A DNA stretch of 64,000 nucleotides from Nautilus pompilius (GCA_018389105.1 JACATO010000995.1:558001-622000), one strand, 5' to 3'; shown: positions 36,501 through 51,500, counted from the stretch's first letter. The notes: generated from the sequence alone by a model not told the origin. Made by a program: numbers and translations.

Positions 36501-39500
36501 CGACCTTCAGTGATCTATGGTTTGCTATGAATACTAAAAAGTAACTTATCTAATTGCATGCTCTACTTTACTAAAAAAAAAAAATGTTAAAGTTTAATTT
36601 ATATTACATTTATCTTTCAGCCCTTCTGGTAAAGGATTTTTATCAGGTCATGCAGATGGCTCGATTGTGAGATTTTTCTTCGATGATGAGGGCTCTGGAG
36701 ATTCTCAGGTAACAACAGTTAAAGCGTATTTTGATTTTTGTTTTTTTTATGCACCTAATTCTGAGTGAAGGTAGGAATATTTTTGTAAGTGTGCAAGAAG
36801 GCCCATGCAGTATTCAGCTGGTTGAGGTCCCCCAAGTCTGTGTACAAACTGGCTAAATCCAGCTTTAGTGATGGAAAAACCTGCTAGAGTTGTTTTAACT
36901 AGTAGTGGTGGGAGGAAACCCATCTTGAACGGTCTTACACACATGAGAGAAATCCCAAACTAAGCTCAGCCTGGACCCATTGGGGACTACTATGTTGTAT
37001 GCATCATATTAACTTGCTTCCTCTAAAGGAAAATTATAAATTTGTTAATTCTTCTAGATATTTCATCATATGTTACTGTCTACTTGTCTTATTACTGCAC
37101 AATGTAATACACAAGTTTTATCTAATCTAAATATTCTTGAAAATGCCAACTTGTTAGAACTGGATGTTGGAGGATAAACTGTATTTCTCTAGTAATTTTG
37201 TTATGTTTGTGAATTTGTGTTTTTTTTTAAACTGTGAGAAAGATATAACTGTAGAATGATTCTGATAATACAGAAAAAGCACTTAATTATTAAAAAATAT
37301 GAGTACCTTATAAACCAGCAGATAAGTAACATGTTTTTTTCCAAATTTTGGATTTTGAATATTAGGGTGCAACTTATGTGAATTTTGAGAATCCAAATTC
37401 ATATCTTGCCTCATTCTAAAGGCAGATAAACTTTTTCTGGTGGTAAATTTCTATGCAGATTAATTTTCCAATTGGTTTTGTTTTGTCACATGAGCTTTAA
37501 TGTGCTGCTTGGACTTTTTTTAGCTAATAATTTCTGTCCTTCTTCCTCAGTTTGATTGATGGTTTACTGATTTAGTTGCAAGATGTCAAATTCATTGGCT
37601 TCAGGGTATTGCAGCTGTTTGATTTGCAGAAGTAATTGGAAATTGTGGAGTGGATAGAGAAACTGGAATAAAACAGAAACGTTTCAAGCTCTGCTGCAAA
37701 CAAAATAAAAGGAAAGGCCCATTCACTTTTAAACGTCTCAATTTCCTACAGTTGAAGTGAAAATTCTTGTAAAAATAGAAGAAATGAATAAGAATCAGCT
37801 TTCTTACCTACCATATTTTGCTTGAGAAATTACTCACAAACTGGATATTCCATAAGAAATGGACAAGTTCTCTGGCAATCAATGTTAGGCTAATCACTTC
37901 ATGAAATGAAATGGCCTTTTGGTGTGAAAAACATTTTGCAGAAGCTTCCAGAAGAGTCTAAATGAAGATTGATCAATTTTCAACAATTCATTATGAGTGA
38001 TAGAGCAAAAGTTCAACTTCAAACTCTTGTGTATCAGCAGTGCGGATGAAATACTAATTTTCCTTGATATTCCCTTTGAAGTGATGTTGAACATGAAACG
38101 AAAGAAAACTTTTTGTATCCATACCAATGGAAACAAGGTCAGATTGACATCCATGCTACAATTCTTGCTGATGCAACAAAACTCTTACTGTACCTGATTC
38201 TCAAGTGGAAAACCATGCCAAAGAAACCAGTTGCATAAGGATTTATTATGTATTCAAGAGAATGGATGGATGGATGCATGAATTGATGAACCACTTGTGA
38301 ATTGGGATCTTCTGCCTTGGAACTCTTGGGAAAGAAATCATCACTTGTGCTGAACTCAGCAACTAAAGCATAAACTTCAGTGCAACAACTTGAGTCTAGC
38401 AATCATCCTTGGAGAAATGACTTCAATTCCTCAACCATTGGATGTTTCTTTGAATTGGTCATTCAAAGCTGAATAAAGAAACAGTGTTTAATGGATGCTG
38501 AAAGGAGATGATGAGAAGATCAAGCAGGAAACCTGAAGAAACAACTCCTAACTTAGTGGATCATGGCTGCCTGGAAATCAGTTTCAAAGGTGATATATTG
38601 ATGGAATGATTCAAGAATTGCTGCATCAGTAATACAATAGATGGATATGAAGACAAACTTCTCTCTGAGTTTCTACATCAAAACAAGGCGATCACTGAAT
38701 AAGATCTATCTTCTGAATTAGAAAACAAAACAAAGGCAGTATTGGCAAAGACATTGCAACATGCTTTTATGAAACTGAACACATTGAAAGTGGTAGACTG
38801 AAGTTGTGCAAAATATGTGTTGTTGCAAATGTTTTTGAAGAGACTGAATGGCTCTAGTTTACTTTTCTGAATAAATTGAAAATTAGGATGTGGCTTTTGC
38901 TAATTTTATGGAAATTGGGCCATCCCAGGTGAAAACCTGTCTGCAACTTTTATGCCAGTTTATACAGTATATTTTAGTGAAAAAAAAAGTTTAGAAAACA
39001 AACAAAAACAAATTAAACTTGATTGAAGAAGAGTCTTTTATATAAAATAAATGAATAAATGAAGAAAAAAAACCATACTAAAATGGGAAGGGTTATATAA
39101 AAGATTAATAAAGAGGGCAAGCAGTGACAGACATGGGTTCAATGAGTAAGTTGGGGAAATACAGGAAATACCATGGAGCCACACACTTTTTCTTAGCCTA
39201 TTTCAGAAATTTTACTGCAGATTATTACAGTCTGTTTGGCATCATAGCAACAGAATTCTGAAACCAACTTTTAGGGACAACAAACTGAGAATAGGAGAAC
39301 TGCAATCAGTTTTATTTTGTTTTAGATTATGTATTCATTTGTTAGACCAACATGTAGCATTTTCACTTAGAAAAGGCTTTGCCAGCATCAGAGTGCTTTG
39401 CCTTGCAGGATGTTGTGTCAACTGCATATTAATACATTGTTTTCCTTCTTGATCTATATTTTAGTGTTATCCAATGTGTCTGAACTGGTATCAATCTTCA

Positions 39501-42500
39501 CATCTCTGACAACATGAAAGGGCAGCATCTTACATTACGATTTGGGAATGTTATTCATGTAAAAATAAATTTTAAGTATTATAAAATTCAAATCTGTATG
39601 AATCAGGAGGTAGAAATTTCATCAGGATTTTAGATAGTCTATGGGTGTGGTACTGAAAAAATTTACTTTAGTCAACTGTTTAAACAGACTAGAATATAAA
39701 CCAGACTTTTATCTGCTTACTAGCACTGTCACTGTAAAAAAAAAAAAAAAAAAACAAAACACACAACTCCTTTCTTTGATTTTCTTTTCATACAAAGACC
39801 TGACATCCATTTCATTTGCTTTCAGGGTAAAATCTGCATGCACCCCTGTCCACCTTATGCTCTTGCCTACTCAACCAATGCTGTTGTGGCTGCTGGCTGT
39901 GACAAAAGGATAATTTCTTATAGAAGGGATGGCCGGAGTTCTCAACACTTTGACTACAGCAGGGATGATGATGAGTTTGACTTTACTACAGCTGTATGTA
40001 GTCCAAGTGGACAGTCTGTGGTTGTTGGAAGCTTTGATAGGTGAGTAATATCTTAGATATCTTTTAAAAAATTTCTGTACAAGTGCTTTATGTGGGTTTT
40101 TTATGTAGCTGGTAATTTCAATTATTTGCTTTGTAGGTACTGTGTAATAGTTTGGTTGGTTATTTAACACATTTAGGCAAACAAAAGTTGGATTTTTTTC
40201 TGCTTAATTTTACTGTTTTCATATTGATAGATTAAATCTTAAAGCAGTCGTATAAACTATATTAAGAATTAAATGTTTATTTTTTATTTGATCAACACAC
40301 TTTACATGTGTTAAATAGTGGAATTCACTGAGTGTTATTTGGTCTCTTAATATGTGTATAATCATCAGAGCCTGTTTACCTTTACAACAATTGATTTTTT
40401 TGTGGAGGCGATCAATTTAGAAATATTGAATTATGAAAATTACTTATTTTCAGATTGAGGATCCTTAACTGGAGTCCTCGCCGAAATAACTGGGATGAAC
40501 CCAAGTTAAAAGAGATTCCTAACTTGTACAGCATCACTGCACTTGCCTGGAAGCGAGATGGTTCTCGAGTAACTGTGGTAAGTTCCACACTCATTGCCAG
40601 AAAAGTGAAACACCTTAGAAGTTGAGACCATAATTTTTTTCATGCTAGCTGAAATCTAAATTGAATACACAGAAAACTAAACTGATCTTTTAATATAATT
40701 TCTCTGAGACACTAAAAGAATACTCTGACTCAGCTTCTTATTGCAGGGTACACTGTGTGGAGGCGTGGAGCTGTTTGATTGCTCTCTCAAGAAGACGCTG
40801 TACAAAAACAAATTTGAGATCACACATGTCGGTCTCAGTCAGGTGGGTGGACTTTTATTGAATAAGGCTGTATTCAGGATGTATAAGAAACTTTCTGGTA
40901 AATCAGATTTCACTACTGTTCATTATGACCTTTAGTAGCTGACACATCAAGTAGATAGCTAGTCAGTGAAGCAATGGTATGACTTCTGTAATACTTCATT
41001 GCTAAGAGAAAAGACAAAAATTTTACAATTTTTAAAAATTATTATTTGTTAACATTTTGCAGGTGATTGTGAAATCTCTGTCATCAGATGCTCGTATTGT
41101 TTTGAAGTCACATTACGGCTATGAAATAGATGATGTGAAGATTATGGGGAAGGACAGATATCTTGTGGCTCATACTTCTGATACTTTACTGCTTGGAGAT
41201 TTAACAATGAACAAGTTGAGTGAGGTTAGTATGACCCATAGGCTAATCTTTTTATTTCTTAAATTATTTTTTTTAAAATTTAGCCATCATACTTAATGTG
41301 ATAAAATTGTTTAATTGTGCGTTTTATATAAGCATTGTTTTTTTTTCAACTCTGCAAATCTTGTTTAAAATGATTGTCCTTTTTTTTCTACATACCTAAG
41401 TTTTACAAATTACTACTCATATTTACATCTTTCAGGTTTCCTGGCAGTCATCAGGAAATGAAAAATATTACTTTGACTATGAAAATGTAAGTAGATTGAC
41501 AAAAAGCAAATTAGATAATGTTTACTGTATTTTTCAGCCTATAAGTTGATGTGGAGTATGAATTGAATTGGCTAATTTCCCCATTTTTCTTTCCTTTATT
41601 CATAGAGAAATCAATTTGGAATATAAGACTAGACCAAATCAACTACAGTAGTTAGGCAAACTTTCAGCCAATCAGAACAAAAATGTTAAATTCTTCATGA
41701 AACTGCTACATCCTATTGCTGTCTACAGTACTTTTGGCTCATGAATATTAATGAGCTGTCTGCGATATCATTTAACTACTTTGTGGTACAATCTTCTGGA
41801 TAAATGAGTTCCTCAACATGTTTGTAATAATGGAGAGATATTTGAAACAAACTGCAAATGTTATTGTTGGTTTAGTATTGAAAGCTCAGTGTTGGTGATT
41901 GATCCCTTATCATTTGCTCTGGTGTTGAATTGTCATCTTTAAAAAAACCAAATGCATCAGTTTTATCTATCTTTGACACCTTTATTTCATTTTGAGATAT
42001 TGCAGCACACTCAAATTCAAAAATTATTTTGATAACACAAGGAAATATTCAGCTTGGTTTCAAGTTGTCCAACATTTGGGGTTCATAACTAGGCCAAACG
42101 AAGGTCAACATGCTCATCTGTTCACTGATTGGATAATATGGTACATACCTCTGGGAAACTGTCATGGTGAATATTGTAAGTAGCCAAAGAAAGATAGGGG
42201 GTGAAATGTAAAGAAATGTAAAGACAGTGATCATCAGTTGCAATTTGTTTGACCTTTAGTCTAAGCTGTACAGTACTAAGTTCATGACACAGCATGTTGG
42301 ATTAGCTCATATTCATCTGACTTATCCTCAATGTTAATCCACCTAGTTTAGCAGCCATAATTTGCCTTCTTGGTTTTCTTCATGGTCTGTGATGTATCCT
42401 TTGCTTCATTCCAGTCCCTAACATTTCATGCTGACACCATATTTTCTATGTGCAGCCATATTACCACAGCAAATGTAGAAACTCCCAACTTAAAAGCTGC

Positions 42501-45500
42501 TGTGTGCAACTTGTGTGACTTTATGGGAGGCATTTTGAGAAGAGGTAAAGGATTTTTTGCAGACTGTTGCACAAGGACATAATTAGTGGGTACGTGTTTG
42601 TTATTGATTGGGTGATTTTGCATTGCATATTTCAGTGAGCGCATAAATGGTGAATTAATTGCTCACTCAATCAACAAACACTCCTGGCAATAATTTCTGT
42701 AGTCTGTTTCAAATGAACAAGTTTACAGTTTCAGAAAATAACACTTTGTCATTCTTTTTTTTTTTTTCATTAAAGCAATTTCAATGACTGTATCCATAGA
42801 TAAGTTGATTTGGAGTGTAAGTCGATACCTGGACTTCCATTGAGAAAAAGTATTGATTTATATGCTGAAAAATATGGTACATTTTTATTTTCTTGGTTAC
42901 CTTGTACTGATAAGTTATCTGTTGTCAGTTGGTTGCCTTGGTCCACACCCCTTCCTGGTAGATCTGATCTTGTCATGCTTTTAGTTAAGCAGCTTCAGCT
43001 AATTAATGCTACTACAATATTTAGTATAGCATCATTGCAGTATTCCGCTCCTAAATAGTAATCATTTTCTCAAGTAGATTTCAACGTATAAAGAATTAGC
43101 AGAAATCGAAACTATAAAAAAATTTTTTTAACAATAAATTTTTTCTGTGGAGGAATTTATTAAGACAGACAGGTTCTCTGATGCCAGCACCATATCACAT
43201 ATCACTAAATGCAAACAAGTGTAAAAGATTAGAAATTAAAGTAAGTGGTGGCTTATTCAGAAGTTTGTAGTGAACTCTTTCTCTCCCCTAGGTGTGCATG
43301 CTTTTTAATGTTGGTGAACTGTCACTCATAGAATATGGATCCAATGAAATTATTGGCTGTGTAAGAACGGAGTTTATGAATCCACATCTCATAAGGTAAG
43401 AACTTGCATTTCTCTGTGCAGTTTAGATTCAAATATACTAAGGATTTTAAAAATTGAGATCTCTATTATTTAACAGTAAACTCAATACTTCTCTTGCTGT
43501 GTATAGATTGTGTTGTTGCTCCATTTATGCTACATTCAGAGTTTGTCTGTCTGTCTACAAGAATTTATTATGAGATGGTTTCTTTTGGCTTTGTTTCTCT
43601 TCATTTATAGTGTCCGGATGAATGAAGAAAGAACGCAGGACTTAACAACAATAAAAAACTGGCCTATCTTCTCGACTTGAAGACAATAGCTATTGGCGAG
43701 TAGCTAAGATATTTTGATTTATTAAAAGAAAAGTATTTTTTAAAAATAATAAACAAAAAAGTAAAGAAAAAAATGGCTCTACATTTCATTTCATTTTTCA
43801 TAGATGATAAGGGCCCATTGTTTTTTTTACCATCCATCATCTTTTGTTTCAGTGGATCTTGTGACAGGTGTGATCATTGGCCAGGTGGCTCACGACTCCA
43901 AGATTGACTGGTTAGAGGTGAATACTTTAGTTTTTTTGTGCTAACCCTGACTTATAAAAACAGGTTTTTTTGCTGGTGGCCTCTTTAATCTCACTGTAGT
44001 TGTGGTCCTAGATCACCAACATGAATCCCAGGTAGTCACTTTTCACTAAAGTACATCTTTAAACCCCTGCCAAGTTTAATAGTAGCTCCTCTAGTATATA
44101 AATAATGGTTGACTATGTTCTCCGCAAAAAAGGGTAGCAATATTCATTTCAGTATGATAGAAATCTATAGATTTATTTTAATGTTAGTTTTTTTTTCACA
44201 ATTTTCAATTGCGATAACAAACAAAAATCACCTAATTGTTGGTATAGCATATGATTACTTCTCCGGCTTCCCTTGTGATGTTATAGCATCATAATTACTT
44301 CCTCAGCAAGCATAACAATTACTCCTTCAGCATCACCTGTGTTGTTATAGCATCATAATTACTTCCTCAGCAAGCATAGCAATTACTCCTTCAGCATCAC
44401 CTGTGTTGTTATAGCATCATAATTATAGCATAGCTATTACTCCTTTAGCAGCAATTGTTATAGCATCATAATTACTTCCTCAGCAAGCATAGCAATTGTT
44501 CCTTCAGCATCACTCGTGTTGTTATAGCATAATGGTTACTTTCTCATCATCACTTGTTGTTCAGCATAGCAATTATTTCTCCAGCATTATTTGTATTGTT
44601 ATGGCATGATGATTACTTCTAAATCATTACTTGTGTGTTCATAGTATAGTGATTACTTTTCTAGCATCACAATTTTCTAGTACCAGCTAGTAATCCTTTC
44701 CTGATTAAAAGTTAGAGAGAGAGAGACTGTTAAAATTTAGCTATTTTTAAAATTGAATTAATTTCATCTTTTGAGTGGAGAAAAATTAATATTAATTTGG
44801 ATTTGGATGTCGCTTTTAATTGGTACATGTGCTTCTTGCCTGTTTCCTTACAAATGTCAGGAGAGTTGTGTATCTTTGCTTTTTTGTTCTTTTTTTTAGC
44901 TGAATGAAACTGGACAGAAGCTGCTTTTTAGAGACAAAAGAATGAAGGTGAGACCTGATAGCAGTATTATTTGCAGAATTTTGTTTTTTGACTTTATTCT
45001 TATTTGTATTTAAAAAGATGGATGGAAATCTTGTCATCTCTGTAATTAATTGAGTCAGAAGAGATTTTAAGTTATGTTTTGTTTGTGGAGACTGATGACC
45101 CATCTATCTTTTGTGTCTCCCTAGTTATAGCAAAAATCTATACCACCAACTTCTCCCTCGGTATATTTTTGGCAGTTTTCTTTTTCAAAAAATCTTATAA
45201 GAAAAACAAACAGCCTTCAGCAAGCTTCTAATCTTTCTTTATCTTTGGTATTTTACTGTGGTGAGGTTTTGGATATACATTTACTATTGGTTATATGCCA
45301 TTAGTTTACTAATATTACTATTATTATTTAACCATACCACCTTGTTACTAATTGCTTTATAGCTAAACCTGTATGATCTGGAGAGCCAGCAACGGGCAAC
45401 CATCCTCAACTACTGCTCATATGTACAGGTGAGGCAAGTTTACCTCGTCTCTTTATGCATTTAAAAAGAATTGATTCTTTTATACTTGGATCGCTAAGTA

Positions 45501-48500
45501 TAATATTTGTTAGTCATGCATTTCTGTTTAAAAATCAGTATTAAAAAAATTACATTTATTTTTCTGATAATCTCTATGAGACAGGTATGTTCTGCAATAC
45601 TGCTTGCATTTTATGTATCTTTTGTTTTTTCTTGCTATTTAAATTTCTTAATGTTTTTATTTATTTTTTTCAATTAAAACCAAAATATTGGGAATTATAT
45701 TCTTAACAGTTACTTTGGCATGTTTTCTTTTATATTTATCTTACACTCCTTAATTCATTTTTTTTACCAGGCAAAAGTAATCATCAGTTATTGACAACTC
45801 TCTAACATTTTAATTGACTAGTTAACATGCAAACGGTTGGACAGAGTTAAAGTTATATGTTGTCAGGAGTTTTTGATGTTAAGTTGTATATAAATGATTT
45901 GTGTTTCCACATTATCTAGTAGGGTACTGCGATTGCTTTTATTACTATTTACTATGTCTAATTTTTTCTGCTTAGCACTCTTAACAGATAAAAGAAAGAG
46001 CAGGAGACTTAGTAAGTAACTGGTCTTGGAAAGGTCTTGGTTTTAACTGGCAAAAATTGTCATTTCAGTGGGTACCAGACAGTGATGTAGTGGTGGCTCA
46101 GAACAGAGGCAGTCTCTGTGTGTGGTACAACATAGATGCACCAGAAAGATTTACCATGTCTCCAATCAAGGTGTGTACATACCTTAAATATGTATAAACT
46201 TCAAAACAACCCTGATTTCCTATCTAGTTGGGGTTTTTTTTTATGCCTGTTGTTTCTTTAGTACAGGATACCACTTATGTATAGAACTTTTTCTTGCAAA
46301 CTCCAGGTAATTATATAGTAATGATAGATTTCCCATTATTTTAAAATTTTTTTTTAAAATTCTGTTTTAAAGAATAAATTGTACTTTTTTTTATCAGAGA
46401 TTGGTTAAAAGAGTTAACTACCATTTTCTTAAATAGACAGAGAAAGCTGTATTTTACCATGACTAGCTGATTATAATCTTATTCTTGTAACAACTTCATC
46501 AAATGGTTAGAACACTCTTAACTCAGACTTTAGTGAGTTTTCATTAAATCTATTTTGGCATTTTTGTTCAGTTTGGAGTGTAATACTTAAGATTATCCAG
46601 GTAGCATCTGCATTTCACTGGGTTGAAGGTCATGGGCTAAAATAGCCTAGATTATTCTGCTAGTGTTACAAAGTATCCTATCATTTTCTCTTCATTTTTT
46701 GAATTTCTTCAATGTTAAAAAGTGTAATCTACTAATTGAGATCACTTCCTGTGGTAATTGGGCTTCCTTCTTTAGGGCGACATTGTTGAATTGGAAAGAA
46801 GTGAAGGAAAGACCAACGTGATTGTGAATGAGGGCGTTACAAACACAATTTACACTCTTGATGAAGGTCTTATTGAGTTTGGAACAGCTAAGCATGATGG
46901 AAACTTCATTCGGTAAGTTGGTGTTGATACTCTCTTATATAAAGTTAATTCTAGCTTTTAAATAAATTTGGAATATTTTAGTTTTATTACAGATACACTG
47001 GTCCCTCGATTTAACATGGATCAATTTAGCAAGGGATCCAGTATAATGTAGGTAGGTCATTTTCCCCCTATTTTTTAAAATAGTAAGGTATTTTGGGGAA
47101 GAAAGCAAGAAATCAGTGGGGATGAAATATTGCCGACATAAGCATGGAAAGAAGCCTTACCAGCCATGTATAGTTGCCTCTGCAATTATTGTTGCTAATG
47201 TTCATTGAAAACCAATAAAATGTCAAATTTATTTAATTTTCCAGCTCTCTGTCTATGCATGCATACCTTTTCATACTTCTCATGTAAAACTAAAAAAAAA
47301 AATTATTTGATTTCGGTACCTCTATGATGTCATCCAGAAAACAAAGCTTATATGGATGATGAGAAACTAAATAGAATTGCAAGGATACGTAAGGGGGGGG
47401 GGAGTCAGGCAAGTGTATTCTGTGACCTGCAGATAGTGGAAGGATCTGTTAAACGATGCAGATATGGACAGATTCAAACAACGCTTGAACAGTGTGGTAA
47501 TGGAAGCCTTATCTGCCCTAGTACATAAATGGCTAAAAACTGACAAAGAAGTGCCAACTGATGAGGTGCTTCCCAAGAGCGATATCGTGAAATCTGTTCA
47601 AAATGGAGTGAAGTTGCCTGCAGAGATGTCTGACTCCAACAACGAGAATGACACAGATGAGACAGTCCCACCAGGGCTTGAGTCCAAGGATGTTGGTCCA
47701 CTCAAGATAATGCAAGTCTATTATTGATTTTGCTAAATGGGAAAAATAAAACGTAGTGGTCCAGAAAATAGTAATAGACTTTTTCATTTAAAAAATACAT
47801 TTCTTTGTAAATATCTATAGACTTTAATAGTGAAAATATATACACATGTATATTTCAAGGGTTTAAAGACGTTTGATGAAATTTGTTCTTTTTTTTCTTT
47901 TTACAACAGAGTAAGCCCTGCACTTAGCACTGCATCTGGTTTGGTTTGATCTTTATTGTTTTATAATTATATCACAAAACCACGCCATCGCTAGCAACAG
48001 TATCAACAATCCTCCTTTTTTTTTTCCATGATGTAATGTCACCGATCACTTAATCAGTACAGATGGGAATACAACCAGCATACGTATATATTTTTCCTGG
48101 AACTATCAGCAATTATGATTAGCTACAGGCCGTTACATCCAGGTTTTAGCTGTAGGCCTATCAGAATTACTTCCCTTGCCCAGATTGCTATATTCTTGAT
48201 TTTATACAGATTCACTTATAACATGGTCAGTATTTCTGTCCCCAAATCAAGGGACCAGTGTAGTAGTTTTTAGTATTTTTGTTTGTTTATTTAATCTTTA
48301 CCCCTCAGGTAATGGATATTTATATTTTTTTGCGGGTATGCCAAAATTCCATATTTACTTTGAATGAAGGTGTATGTTTAGATGGACTGCTGCTGGTGTT
48401 TTTATGTGCCCTATTTCCTCTTTGTGTCATGTTACAGAGCTGCATCTTTCCTAGAGACGCTGGAAATGTCGGCTGAAGCAGAAGCCATGTGGAGGACACT

Positions 48501-51500
48501 CAGCAAAATGGCTCTCGAAGCTCAGCAACTTCACGTTGCCCAGAGGTGAGAAGTGCCAAATACCGTGCCGGGTGTAGTGATTTTGAAATTTGGTGAAAGT
48601 CCATACCAAGCTGGTTATAATTACTAGTGTTTTTGTGTTGCTCTCATACATTGCATAAGTCTACAGTCAGGTGATGAACCATGCTTGCTAGGAATAACTG
48701 ATTACCATACCCCTATTCACCATAAATATTTGAATAATCAAATACCCATTCATTTGGCCAAACAGGCGATTCCTGATTAATCAGTAAGTAGCACTTTTAT
48801 GGTGTTACCTTTCTTCAGATGTAACTATGCTGTTGCTAAAAGTGAAGACAACTCAACCAGGTAAAAAGGTGAATTTTATTACAGATTAAACGTAAATAAT
48901 TATAATTATTTTAGAGTGGCGTGATTTTCTTTTATTTTTTTTTTTAGTTTTTGAAAAATAAATGAGACTTGCCAATTGTTGAAGAAATACAAATGGTTTC
49001 AGTCAGTGTGATGCTTTCATGAAAACAAAAGGAACTAGCCAACTGAAATGCAGCTGAACGTGGAAGAAAATAAATTTTGTTGCAAGGACAAATTTTATTT
49101 TTTTTATCATCATTTGAACAGAAACCAGGAAGATTTGTTTTTTTTTTTTTAAATTTCAGCAAACAAAAAATTAGTATTACCAAATGAACTGTAGTTGACC
49201 TACCTATCTTATGCCTGCCCAGGTTATATCAGAAAAGAAGTAATCTTTGGAAGAATATCTGTTTATCGATGTAAGACTTGATCATGATACATTTGTAACT
49301 GACAGATTTTTTCCATCCAAAATACGGCTGTCTACTACTTTTGAGCTAAGAATTTAAACTGTCTCTTGCATGAAATTAAAAGATTCACCACCATAGTGTT
49401 TAGAACAATGTAGGGCTGGACGGATTTCAGATAAACATACTTTGGTTTCATCTAAACGTTTTGGGCCATTAAAAATATTTTATATCGCTAGAAAAAGTTT
49501 TATTATGTTAGCATCATAAAAAGAAAGACACTTTTTAAAAACATTCTGTGGTTGAATGGAACTTTGTGTAAATGTGTGTTCATGGCTGCCATTGTTTTTG
49601 CTGTCAGATGCTTTGCAGCCCTTGGAGACATTTCTAAGTCACAGTTTCTGGAGGAGACCATACAATTAGCAGAGGAAGCTGCTCTAAGCATGGTAGGTAC
49701 TTCCCATCTGGTTAATAGCAGACAGTTTTAAATTAATTAGTTGATAAAACATTTAATATAAAATGTCTACTATTATTTTTCAGTGCATGTATTGATACTC
49801 AGAAAATTATATAGTTCCCATGGTAGAGTCAAATACTCTTGCTGCTTTCAGTTAGTACACTATTTCAGTTGAAACTAAAACTAAACAAAAAAAAATTTTA
49901 ATCTCAGCTGGAGAGTTAAAATTTTGTACATGAGATAAATGCCACAGTAACTATCAGTGTTAAGCAGTTATTGTTTTTGCCATCTTAGTTAACTCACATT
50001 TTTTAAAATTAACTTCTAGTAAAGAAATGAAAAACCTTTACATTCATTAACTATATGTGATTTGCTTTTAGTGCTAAAATTAATAATCACAAATCAGGTA
50101 ATGCACATAAAATTCATTGTTATCTCTATACTTTGGAGGCTACCTTGTATGTTCAAGCTCTTTTGATTTGAGCATAGAAAAACTATTGCTGTCAGACTCG
50201 TGCACTTATACAAAAAACACAGAATTGCTTGTGGTCATTTTGACAGCAGAGCTATGGCATTGTCCATAAATGTTTAAAAAGTATCAAAAGCTTCAATTTA
50301 CTGAAATTTCCTTGAAGTTAATGATATAGGTGAATTATTACAAAAATAAGTCTTTTATTTTGCCTGTCTGTTAAATGAAGTCATTGTCCCTTCAAAGGAT
50401 GAAATGTCTACCGTATTTATTGTATCTGGTGGCAAATTTATGAACTCCCAGTTCTCTCTTATCACGATCAGCACTTCTAGCCTAACTGAACATCAGCTTT
50501 TTTTTTAATGAAAATTTAAAAAAGAAATTGGGTAATAAAAAAAAATTTTGACATTGAACTTGTATTGATTTATTTTCTGTAATGAGCATTCCTTCCCTGC
50601 AGAAGGTAAATCTTTTTTTTCAGTGTGAAATTAGAATTGGGTATATGTCACGTCCTCCCACATTGACCTAATCTGTCTTGGCAGATGTGGGAGGAAACTG
50701 GAGGGACTGGAAGAAACCCAGTCAGCTCTACCAAACTTCTTAGCTGGCCCAATTTTTTTTTTAATTGGTAAAATAGTTTTAAAGTAAAATAAAGTCTGAA
50801 TCAAACATTTGAGAAAAAATATACAAATTACTCAGGCTTTAATGGGAACCCTATCTTATTTTATATTCACATATTCTCATAAATATGCTTCACATATTAA
50901 TTTATAAGCTTGATTTCTCATTAGTAATTTTGTTTTCATAATGTATTTGGAAACTATAATGAAAAAGTAATGGGATTTTGTATTTGTGATGTAATGAATT
51001 ATACAACGATAGCACAGATATAACAAGAACACTTGGGACAGTTCTGTTTAGCTCAATATTTTACATGACTGTCTTAATTTGTTTTGTTTTTTTTATTTTA
51101 ACAGTGATGTGAGATTTTTGCATTTTTATGATTTTTCTGTGTTTTTCTAATTACTTACGTTTACTAATTTACTTCTTTTTTGGGGGGAAAACCAACACAT
51201 TCTGCTTCATTTACCACATCTTAGCAATTACAATTGGATTGAAAATTAGTTTTGTTGGGTAGAACTTGTAATTGCACAGGTTCTGGTGGTTTGAACTCAT
51301 GGCTTCAACAATTGGCCAAGTGGTTTTGTTGCTAGTTGGCAGGTGCTTTAGTCACAGATTCAGACCACATAGCATCCATGTGATTACAAGTTCCATGCCA
51401 AAATCATGAATTAGCATTGATTAGAAAATGTTTCTCAAATTCAAGCTGTGGACGAATACAGATGAATACATTTGTCTACTGCTTCATCTTTTTTAGGGTA

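Larger units (their letters stand above)
33542..46912 (+). other. IFT172: IFT172 exons 1-18 (WD40 region)
   Basis: Exons: 33542-33580, 33772-33915, 34587-34699, 35481-35586, 36091-36170, 36621-36708, 39826-40040, 40454-40577, 40747-40842, 41063-41224, 41436-41486, 43292-43395, 43611-43695, 43853-43917, 44900-44947, 45363-45428, 46069-46170, 46776-46912. They encode the N-terminal beta-propeller part. Exon 13 (43611-43695) contains the frameshift. Intron 13 starts with GC at 43696. All other donors are GT. Confidence 0.93.
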
